Assembly: GCF_033100095.1 (NCBI RefSeq)
Contig: NZ_CP136921.1
Coordinates: 1,644,501-1,708,500 of the forward strand
Length of the DNA stretch: 64,000 bases
DNA from: Diaphorobacter limosus
Lineage (GTDB): Bacteria > Pseudomonadota > Gammaproteobacteria > Burkholderiales > Burkholderiaceae_C
Reading direction: 5' to 3'
Part shown: positions 43,627 through 50,801 of the stretch, one piece after another
How positions within the stretch are numbered: position 1 is the first letter of the stretch
Layout of the letters: the number at the start of each line of letters is the position of its first letter
Program-made: the position numbers and the translations under genes
The notes under the pieces: model-generated
Told to the model about the DNA's origin: nothing
The model's database searches: none
What the model saw: only the letters and a program-made list of their open reading frames with translations

Positions 43627-44021
43627 ACTGGGTCCGCTGGGGACGACAAGGCAACAGGATAACCATCACCGTCCACCATCAAAAATGCAGGCAGATCACC
43701 ATCGAAAACGGGTTGCTTTTCATATCCGAGTTCGCGCCAGCATCTCTGCTTGATCGCACCACTTTCCCTAATCAGGTGTTGACCTTCAAACAACCTCGGC
43801 AGAGAAACCGCAATGCGATACAGCAGGCGGCGCATGTAATGGCGGGTGAAGGCCAGTTCTCCTGAAACACAGGCTGCGCTTGACCGAACACACAGGTCCA
43901 GACTCGCGCCATGCATTGCCTCGTGCAAGGTATCAGCGTCCAGATCACGAGTTACTTCTAAGCTAGAGTGCACTAAATAGCCTTCCGGACACTCAACTGA
44001 ACTAAATTTTAAAGCAAACAA
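43627..44021 (-). pseudogene. Unrecognised gene, 3' end cut by the IS5 element
   Basis: About 130 codons read leftwards into the IS: VHSSLEVTRDLDADTLHEA, CVRSSAACVSGELAFTRHYM, RRLLYRIAVSLPRLFEG, AFLMVDGDGYPVALSSP. It has coding character but I do not recognise the family. The start is unclear; candidates are TTG at 44021 or a GTG about 16 codons later. The continuation beyond the IS left end (IS21 remnant side) is not present, so the 3' part was lost and not merely separated. Confidence 0.5.
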
Positions 44022-44448
44022 CTAAAATTTAATATATGCGAAGCATTTTACACCATTAGCGCATAAAAACATTAAGATCCAGCACAATCAGAAAAATTGT
44101 TATAAGACGTTTCGTCGAAATCGAATTGTTTACCAAGCCAATATTGAGATTTTTAATGCAATAATATACTAAATTTTAAAACATTTGCAAATAAATCAAA
44201 ACAATCTCTTAGTAAGTTGACACTTCTATCAACTGTTAATATTGCGACGTAGATTACGACATCTCTACAAATGAACTGCAGATCGTCACCAATACATCGC
44301 GATGACAGTATTCGGCGCTCGCTCTAGACCACGGAATTTCAACACCCTCCCAACAGAAAGCGCGAACCATCTGTAGCACGGTGATGTCAACCCACAGTTT
44401 TTGTATTACAATTACCACCCAGGTAGATGCATACCAAGAAGGAAAAAA
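44022..44448. other. AT-rich intergenic region before the methyltransferase
   Basis: 427 bp, clearly AT-richer than everything to the left. There is no convincing gene. A TTGACA at 44217 has no well-spaced -10 box. TACAAT at 44407 could be the -10 of a promoter for the methyltransferase gene, without a good -35. It marks the start of the foreign-looking part of the island. Confidence 0.6.
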
Positions 44449-45633
44449 ATGGGACGACCACTTGTACTTGAGCCGCGCGAGAAAATCACTAGCTTAAGAT
44501 TGACTAGCTGTGAGCGTAACGAGATGGATGCAAGGGCTGAGGCACTTGGGTTTAAGTCGTTGAGTGACTATCTCCGACATTTGCACAAAGCGGCGGTCGC
44601 AACTGAAAAAAACAAAGAAACAAATATAGAACTGGAGAAATACGGAACTTTGATTGAATCGCACTCTACTGCACTTGGAAAAATATATCAGGGCAACTCA
44701 CTGGCATATATGCATAGCCATGCCGGGCAAAACTCTGTTGATCTAATATTGACTTCCCCTCCATTTGGTCTTGTCCGTAAAAAATCATACGGAAACGAAG
44801 ATGCGGACGCATATTGTGATTGGTTCCGCCCATTTGCTGAGGGTTTTAAGCGAGTACTAAAAGACGACGGAAGTTTGGTAATAGATGTCGGTGGCGCGTG
44901 GAAATCCGGAACACCAACTCGTTCGCTATATCATTTCAAGCTGTTAATTATGCTCTGCGAAGAGTATGGATTTCATCTTGCCCAAGAACACTATTGGTGG
45001 AACCCATCTAAGCTGCCATCACCTGCTGAGTGGGTGAATGTCCGTCGTGTTAGAGTAAAAGATGCAATTAATTGCGTATGGTGGCTTTCAAAAACCCCTT
45101 TTCCAAGAGCAAATAACAAGCGGATTCTTTCACCGTACTCGGACTCTATGCGAACTCTGCTAAAAAATGGATACAAAGCAAAAATGCGCCCGTCTGGGCA
45201 CGATATATCCAGTAATTTTTCTGTTGACAATGGCGGATCAGTACCACCGAATCTTTTAGCAATTGCAAACACTGAGAGCAACGGCGCCTATCAAGACTAT
45301 TGTCGAGAAAACAATATTGAAATCCATCCCGCTCGCTTTCCTGCATTATTACCAGAGTATTTTATTCGGTTTCTGACCAACCCTGGTGACATGGTACTGG
45401 ACCCATTCGGAGGGTCATGCATAACTGGCATGGTAGCAGAGGCACTAGCAAGAAAATGGGCCTGCGTCGAACTTTCGAGTGAATACATCCGCGGTGGTAT
45501 TGGCCGCTTCCAAGGAAACGTGGAAGAAGCCGTGAGAGGTCGTCAGGCGGTCTACTCGATCAACACACCATGCTCATTGCCAGTAAATGAAGAGGTTGTG
45601 CCCCTTGTTGCAGATGGCGGTGCGGCGCGTTAG
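44449..45633 (+). CDS. Site-specific DNA methyltransferase (beta-class, N4C/N6A type) with N-terminal RHH-like segment
   Basis: A 394-residue protein. Residues about 8-52 (EKITSLRLTSCERNEMDARA, then SLSDYLRHLH) look like a ribbon-helix-helix DNA-binding segment. The methyltransferase follows in beta order: motif IV LILTSPPFGL near residue 103 and, at the C-terminal end, motif I DPFGGSCITGMVAE. TSPPF suggests cytosine-N4 or adenine-N6 methylation; which one is unresolved. ATG at 44449 with AAGGA, giving GRPLVLEP as N terminus; a longer frame begins at 44401. It converges with the sigma-like gene, the two stops only 8 bp apart. No restriction endonuclease gene is adjacent. AT-rich codon use unlike the host. 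Confidence 0.88.
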   Translation: MGRPLVLEPREKITSLRLTSCERNEMDARAEALGFKSLSDYLRHLHKAAVATEKNKETNIELEKYGTLIESHSTALGKIYQGNSLAYMHSHAGQNSVDLILTSPPFGLVRKKSYGNEDADAYCDWFRPFAEGFKRVLKDDGSLVIDVGGAWKSGTPTRSLYHFKLLIMLCEEYGFHLAQEHYWWNPSKLPSPAEWVNVRRVRVKDAINCVWWLSKTPFPRANNKRILSPYSDSMRTLLKNGYKAKMRPSGHDISSNFSVDNGGSVPPNLLAIANTESNGAYQDYCRENNIEIHPARFPALLPEYFIRFLTNPGDMVLDPFGGSCITGMVAEALARKWACVELSSEYIRGGIGRFQGNVEEAVRGRQAVYSINTPCSLPVNEEVVPLVADGGAAR

Positions 45634-45641
45634 TACTAGGA

Positions 45642-48242
45642 CTAGGGCAAATTTGGCTCGTCGTGCTCTTCATCCTCATCGACTTCGGCTTCCTGCGACC
45701 TCACTTGATCCAGAATCCAAATCTCGGATTCCGGATCATAGGAAGCACCGTCGGTGTGAATAAGAAGATGACTAACGTAGATGCCGTTCATAACTCGCTT
45801 AGTTATGCGATTTACCTCTGATCGAATCTTTTCGATGCTCAGGCCGTGAGGGTGTGTAATGAGTGTCTGCCTGACAGCTTCAGCTGGCCATATACGGCGC
45901 GAGTCCTCCCATGAGGATAAATAAACGTATTGTGCTCTATCCACTCGCATGCCTTTTTGTTTGGCCAAACCGAGTAGTGCAAGAGCATCCTCCTCCTTAA
46001 TATCAAGAATACTGGCAACCTCACTCGAGTGAACACCCTCTTGCGTTGTTCTTAAATGGCAATCCAATTGACCTACCAATGCATCAGGATCTCTAACTCT
46101 AATATCTCGATCGGCAAGCCCCCAAAGGCCTGGCCCCAGACGAATTAAGTTGCCTTGTGGATGAATCTGGAAGTGACTATTTAAACCCCTATCATTTTCC
46201 AGTTTTTTACGTATTTCTAATGTGCTTAAAGGTCGCCCAGCCCCTTCGAGCAAGGCCATCACTGCCTGACGAGTATCTAGCCGCGAAGATGCACTAGCCT
46301 GCCAACTATTTTTATAACCCCATATCATGCGCCTCATGTAAGAAAAAGACTTAGAGTCGCGCAAAGCGATATTGATGAGGTACTTATCAATTTGTCCATT
46401 AAAATCTAACCCCCGCTCTAACAATGCGTCAAGAAGTTCAGAGGTATGCCATTGTCTAGATCGTTCAGCGCCTGCTGCAATGTCTTCAATCTCAGCTTCA
46501 ATTAGTGCAAGGTCTTCTGTAGTAAGCGGGCAATGGGTTAATAACCCGTAAGTACCACGCTTATAAAGTACAGCCACATTGCGAGCAGCATTGTGCAAAG
46601 CACGCTCTTCGTACGGTCGTTCTGATATCTGCTTTGAGCGTCGAAATATTTCTTCGTAGTGTAGGGGGTGGCCAGCACTTTCCAAGATAGCGTTTACCAC
46701 CGCTTCAGCGGTGTGACCATAACCAGAAAGCCATCGTGTTCCATCGGGCTTTTCGGCCCAGAGGGCAAAAGATTTCACTGTCTCCCACAGCTCGTCACGA
46801 AGTTCAGCGCCTCGTTCACCAATCAAAGTTCCGATGCGAACGCGAGCGTCATCCTCTTGAACCTTCTCGCCAGCCATACCGCGAAGTAAATTTTTTGCAG
46901 AACCGACGGCAAACGCCCATCCGTCGGAAGTTAAGTGACTAATGACGGGGGTATCGTTGATGATTAGAATTGAAAACTCATTGTCCAATATGTGATTAAA
47001 AATTTCGCCCAACGGATTTTGAAGTTCTTCTATTCCGTTAAACCACTGATCGAAAGCCGAAACCCCGTTTAAAAGAAGTGGTGACGTTCGATCTTTGAGA
47101 AGATTTTTAAGCTTCCTAGAAACTTCTGGCCAAATAAGATGATTCCGTACTTTTTTATATATTTTCACCTCTATTTGACGAACCCGCTCACGCGTGATGC
47201 CCAGTTGATTACCAATCATCTGTAGTGTTTGAGGATCACAACGAAAACCAAGACGCGCCGCCCAAATACCACGCTCCTGATCGGAGAGGACCTGGGCAGC
47301 GTCTAAAAAGCCATCCAAGATTGTTTTAAATGATGAGTTAACAGAGGGCGCAACTATATTCTCATCAGGAATATAAAAACTATGCGCCACATCATTCGAT
47401 GTATCGTCGCCGTCCCATTTTTTTCTACGTAGTGCTGTGCCTAGGAAAAAGGCCTCCCAAATTAACTTTCCAAGCCCATGAACGGATCCATTCCCCATAT
47501 TGGGCAACTTCAGTAAACCTCGGTATCCTTTGGTTGCCAAATCACCAATAATCGTAAATTTATTTGCGATACACACGTTTCGCATTCGAACAGTTAAATC
47601 GAGAAACGTCAACTGATCGCTAAGAAACCAATTAGGACAGGCATGCAGGTTGTCCAGGATATTTTCCTGACTGGCCTGTGCTCCTGTCACTATACGATAG
47701 CGATCAAGGGCTAAGGTAATACGCTCCTCAATTTCAAGAATGCGCTCACACTCATGATATGACGCGTCATCCCAGATGCCTGCTTTGTGCAACATCGGTT
47801 CGCATTCGGGTTTGTACCGTATTAGTTCCCCTACCCATCCTCGAAAAACAAAATCTACGCTTTCGCGATCAGTGAGACGAATAGTGTGATTGTCCGGGCT
47901 ACTATCACTGGGATCCTCAATTTGATACCCAAATCCATCTAGTGCGACATGAAATGCAAGCCCGTCAACTTCACCCACCTTATTTTTGCTCACCGCCACT
48001 GGAGGAGGCACAGAACCAATAGCCGTTTCTGACAATAAAAGGGTTCCCTCCCAACGCTGGGCTAGGTCCGCAATCTTAATTGTCTCGGGCCTCCAAAATC
48101 CAACGTGAATCGCCGCAGACGCTGATTGTTCAGTCAAGGCTTTCCGCGTGGCTTCGAGAAGAGGCTCCAACTCTCTGAAAGCTTCAGACCGCCATTCTCC
48201 AGAGGGAGTACGTGAAAAAAGAAAAGCCCTTAACGGTTTCAT
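45642..48242 (-). CDS. Transcription-factor-like protein: alpha-CTD-like + sigma region 4-like + HARE/winged helices
   Basis: An 866-residue protein, last in the five-gene operon. Residues about 211-265 (LDLTVRMRNVCIANKFTIIG, then LLKLPNMGNGSVHGLGKLI) resemble the helix-hairpin-helix C-terminal domain of RNA polymerase alpha. Residues about 319-369 (LSDQERGIWAARLGF, IGNQLGITRERVRQIEVK) match sigma-70 region 4. Residues about 510-570 (AEAVVNAILESAGHPLHYEE, then RGTYGLL) and 656-710 (RQAVMALLEGAGRPLSTLEI, then GPGLWGL) look like HARE-HTH winged helices, with further helical repeats to the end and an acidic tail. No catalytic motif is visible. It probably binds DNA and/or polymerase for the system. 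It starts 11 bp after the 119-aa gene. Domain calls rest on motif reading and need profile confirmation. Confidence 0.75.
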   Translation of the reverse strand: MKPLRAFLFSRTPSGEWRSEAFRELEPLLEATRKALTEQSASAAIHVGFWRPETIKIADLAQRWEGTLLLSETAIGSVPPPVAVSKNKVGEVDGLAFHVALDGFGYQIEDPSDSSPDNHTIRLTDRESVDFVFRGWVGELIRYKPECEPMLHKAGIWDDASYHECERILEIEERITLALDRYRIVTGAQASQENILDNLHACPNWFLSDQLTFLDLTVRMRNVCIANKFTIIGDLATKGYRGLLKLPNMGNGSVHGLGKLIWEAFFLGTALRRKKWDGDDTSNDVAHSFYIPDENIVAPSVNSSFKTILDGFLDAAQVLSDQERGIWAARLGFRCDPQTLQMIGNQLGITRERVRQIEVKIYKKVRNHLIWPEVSRKLKNLLKDRTSPLLLNGVSAFDQWFNGIEELQNPLGEIFNHILDNEFSILIINDTPVISHLTSDGWAFAVGSAKNLLRGMAGEKVQEDDARVRIGTLIGERGAELRDELWETVKSFALWAEKPDGTRWLSGYGHTAEAVVNAILESAGHPLHYEEIFRRSKQISERPYEERALHNAARNVAVLYKRGTYGLLTHCPLTTEDLALIEAEIEDIAAGAERSRQWHTSELLDALLERGLDFNGQIDKYLINIALRDSKSFSYMRRMIWGYKNSWQASASSRLDTRQAVMALLEGAGRPLSTLEIRKKLENDRGLNSHFQIHPQGNLIRLGPGLWGLADRDIRVRDPDALVGQLDCHLRTTQEGVHSSEVASILDIKEEDALALLGLAKQKGMRVDRAQYVYLSSWEDSRRIWPAEAVRQTLITHPHGLSIEKIRSEVNRITKRVMNGIYVSHLLIHTDGASYDPESEIWILDQVRSQEAEVDEDEEHDEPNLP

Positions 48243-48253
48243 TCTGATATTTT

Positions 48254-48613
48254 TCAGTCGCTCTTGGGTACGAGCGTCCCAATGTTGATTGGTGTGCCGT
48301 CGAACCGCTTCGAGAGCTCGATCACGCCCCAGTCAGCGAGACGTTCAGCCATACGATAGACAGACCCACCTTTGAGATCGATCAACGCACGAATAGCCGT
48401 GGCAATTTCTTGATCAGGGTCAATAGTAGCTACGCTAAAGACAGTTCTTTTTTGTGGCACGTCTTCTGGCTCAATTCCTTGCGACAGTGCGAGGCCGATA
48501 CCAAGCCTATATCCATCCGCCATTTCGGCCAAAAAATTATCATCCTTCATTTGAGAGAGTAATGCATGAGCCTTTTCACTCAAGCCAATCATAGTGGGTT
48601 CCGTGACGCTCAT
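48254..48613 (-). CDS. Small hypothetical protein of the defence operon (119 aa)
   Basis: I do not recognise the family with confidence. The N-terminal helix LSEKAHALLSQMKDDNF followed by GYRLGIGLALSQG is faintly reminiscent of the small DndE protein, but the conserved residues of DndE are not there. A second part, IATAIRALIDLKGGSVYRMA ... ERLADWGVIELSKRF, looks helical. The start overlaps the stop of the DndD-like gene by 4 bp (ATGA) and the sigma-like gene follows after 11 bp, so it is translated with the set. Confidence 0.7.
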   Translation of the reverse strand: MSVTEPTMIGLSEKAHALLSQMKDDNFLAEMADGYRLGIGLALSQGIEPEDVPQKRTVFSVATIDPDQEIATAIRALIDLKGGSVYRMAERLADWGVIELSKRFDGTPINIGTLVPKSD

Positions 48614-50595
48614 GATGTAACCTTTTCAATCTTGGAGTGCCGTGTGCTGACTTCCTTGATTTCATACACACTATCTATTCTAGAAGCAATCTCATCAAGA
48701 TCATGAGTTCGAGCAACTTCCCCCTCATGCACGAAAAGAACGAGTTGGGCAGTGGTTGAAGGAAGATATTTGAGGATATTTGCCCGATGTCCCGGATCAA
48801 GCCGCCCAAACGGCGTATCCATTACAATAGGTCCGGCTGAGCGCCCTGCGCGAATCAACCCATCGATTAATGAAAGGGCAACAATTTGCTCTGCACCAGC
48901 ACTACGAATAGTAACTTCATGACCTCGCTCGTCTAGTATAGCCAGCCCGTAGTTGCTATTAATCTTGAGCCCGGAATACTTCGATTGCGTAGTTAGCGAT
49001 TTAAATGCACTACTTGCAAAATGTTCAACTCGAGATTTAAGGTCATCACGAAGACGATCAATACTTCGAGCGTACATTCTCTCCAAATCACCTGCGATTT
49101 TTACTTTTTGTGAACTTTTTGAGGAACGAACTGCCGCATTGCTTTCCAAAGCCTTCGCAAGCATGGCCAACTCTCTGCGCGCCTTATCTAGCTGAGCTTT
49201 ACGGTCCCTAATATTTTGTTCAATGCTGCCTTCATTCTTTATTAAACCATCACGCAAGGCTCTCTTCCGGGCGATATCGGCAGTATCCTGTCCTTTGATA
49301 AGATCATGAAGACGTTCAATTTCATTGTCGAACTTTGTCTGCTCTACTTTCAACCGATTAAGTTCTTTTTCGCAGAATTTTATTTGTCCAGAAGGACCGG
49401 GTTTTAGTAAGCGATCAAGATCACGAATTTCCGCACTGAGGCGGTTACGCCTGGCTTCATCGACCGATATACCGGCGTATTCCGCTTCAAGACGACCAAG
49501 CTCAGCACCGGCTTGCTCTCGTTGAGCTTGATGCAGAAGCTGTCCACATGCGTGGCAAGTAGCGCTACCCAACGATTTTTTGAGTTGTTCTATTTGGCCA
49601 GCAACGCTAGCTTTACGAAACATTGCTTCAGAGATTTGAGCATTCTCTTCGGTAAGGTGCTCTCTTTTAAGCGCAATTTGTGGCCTAATCAAATCTTTCC
49701 AAACATCTCGCATAAGGCCGAGGCGCTGAATCTCTAAATCTTTTTGCGCCAGCGCATTCGCAGCAAGACTATCCTGGTTTGCTGTCAGACGCTCCTTAGC
49801 CGCGTGGATTTGCTCGGTAGCTTCGATGAAATCGTCTAGCTTTGCTTTTTCAGCTCGCGTTTCTCTAAGTTGATTTTCAAGATCTACTACATCTCGGTCA
49901 AAAGAATCAATTTCGGAAAGCAATCCTTTTTGCCGTTCCATTTGGCGCTCCATGCCAGATACCTTTTCTAGTTCCCGGTTTTGCTGCTTCTGAACATCTT
50001 TTAAAAGAGTTTGCGCGTCTTCACGGCCTTTGATAAGAGTGGGTACGCCCAGAGCCTGCTCAATTGACTCCTTAATTTTCCTGCCCTGTTCACTACCGTC
50101 GATGAGAAGCGATTCGTATTCTTGTAGCAATTCCCCGTCGAAAAGGAAAAATCTAGAGGTTTGTTCTGGCGCGATCCGACTTATTTCGGCATCAATCAAA
50201 TACTCCGGAATTACGAGGCCATCTTTGAGCAAGCCTCGAGTGACTTCAAAGTCCTCCGACCGACTCGGCCTGGAAACCAATGCATGCTTGGTAGCTCGGC
50301 GTCTATATTCATATGTATGTCCTCCGTCCTCAAAAGCAATGCATGTCTCCATGCTCCAGTCGCCTTCCAGGGTAGCCTCTTTATTTATGAGATCATGAAG
50401 CGGTAATTCTCGGGAATGCCGACCCAAAGCCTTCCCATAAAAACTCCAACGCAAAGCGTTTAGCAGACTAGTTTTCCCACGCATGTTGTCGCCATAAATG
50501 ATCATCACATTGCGACTCGCTTGTGCGGGAAAAGAAAGAATAATCTTTCCCTTATAGGGCATGAAGTTAGTGCAACTTAGTTTAAGAAGCTTCAT
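48610..50595 (-). CDS. DndD-like SMC/Rad50-type ATPase with zinc hook
   Basis: A 661-residue AAA/ABC-type ATPase. Walker A is GDNMRGKTS (residues 35-43). Long coiled coils span about 200-340 and 360-500, with a CHAC zinc hook at 347-350 between them. A signature-like IRSAGAEQIVALSLIDG and Walker B PIVMDTPFGRLDP are near the C terminus. Architecture and the start MKLLKLSCTNFMPYKG match DndD of DNA phosphorothioation systems and related defence ATPases. No DndA, DndB or DndC sulfur-transfer gene is present, so a phosphorothioation role is unlikely. Its start overlaps the 69-aa gene by 4 bp. Confidence 0.85.
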   Translation of the reverse strand: MKLLKLSCTNFMPYKGKIILSFPAQASRNVMIIYGDNMRGKTSLLNALRWSFYGKALGRHSRELPLHDLINKEATLEGDWSMETCIAFEDGGHTYEYRRRATKHALVSRPSRSEDFEVTRGLLKDGLVIPEYLIDAEISRIAPEQTSRFFLFDGELLQEYESLLIDGSEQGRKIKESIEQALGVPTLIKGREDAQTLLKDVQKQQNRELEKVSGMERQMERQKGLLSEIDSFDRDVVDLENQLRETRAEKAKLDDFIEATEQIHAAKERLTANQDSLAANALAQKDLEIQRLGLMRDVWKDLIRPQIALKREHLTEENAQISEAMFRKASVAGQIEQLKKSLGSATCHACGQLLHQAQREQAGAELGRLEAEYAGISVDEARRNRLSAEIRDLDRLLKPGPSGQIKFCEKELNRLKVEQTKFDNEIERLHDLIKGQDTADIARKRALRDGLIKNEGSIEQNIRDRKAQLDKARRELAMLAKALESNAAVRSSKSSQKVKIAGDLERMYARSIDRLRDDLKSRVEHFASSAFKSLTTQSKYSGLKINSNYGLAILDERGHEVTIRSAGAEQIVALSLIDGLIRAGRSAGPIVMDTPFGRLDPGHRANILKYLPSTTAQLVLFVHEGEVARTHDLDEIASRIDSVYEIKEVSTRHSKIEKVTS

Positions 50596-50801
50596 GAACC
50601 CTCCCCCTGCTTTTGGTCAACATGATCCTCAACAAGCCTTACCAAGTCATGAAATGAGACTGTATGGTCTTGATTAAATTGATGGCGTCGCTGTATAGCG
50701 TACGAAGCCTTTATAAAACTATCAGGCAAGAGCGTATCGACATCTCTTGCGGCAGCCAACAGTGCAGCTAACGCCATATCTTGGTCACTTTCATTGGTCA
50801 T
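50592..50801 (-). CDS. Small hypothetical protein of the defence operon (69 aa)
   Basis: It starts at 50801 (MTNESDQDMALAALL), nested in the last codons of the helicase gene, and stops in a 4-bp overlap with the DndD-like ATPase gene. Helical, with LLPDSFIKASYAIQRRHQFN and SFHDLVRLVEDHV. I know no function; small proteins of this kind are found next to DndD-like ATPases. The double overlap strongly suggests it is real and made in step with its neighbours. Confidence 0.65.
   Translation of the reverse strand: MTNESDQDMALAALLAAARDVDTLLPDSFIKASYAIQRRHQFNQDHTVSFHDLVRLVEDHVDQKQGEGS

Noticed and set aside
44217..44245. Promoter TTGACA before the methyltransferase
   Set aside because: The nearest TAATAT-like box is only about 14 bp away and transcription would start about 200 bp before the gene; too weak to annotate.
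48254..48613. Calling the 119-aa protein DndE
   Set aside because: Only a vague similarity of one helix; the conserved WN-LCRWA-type residues of DndE are missing.
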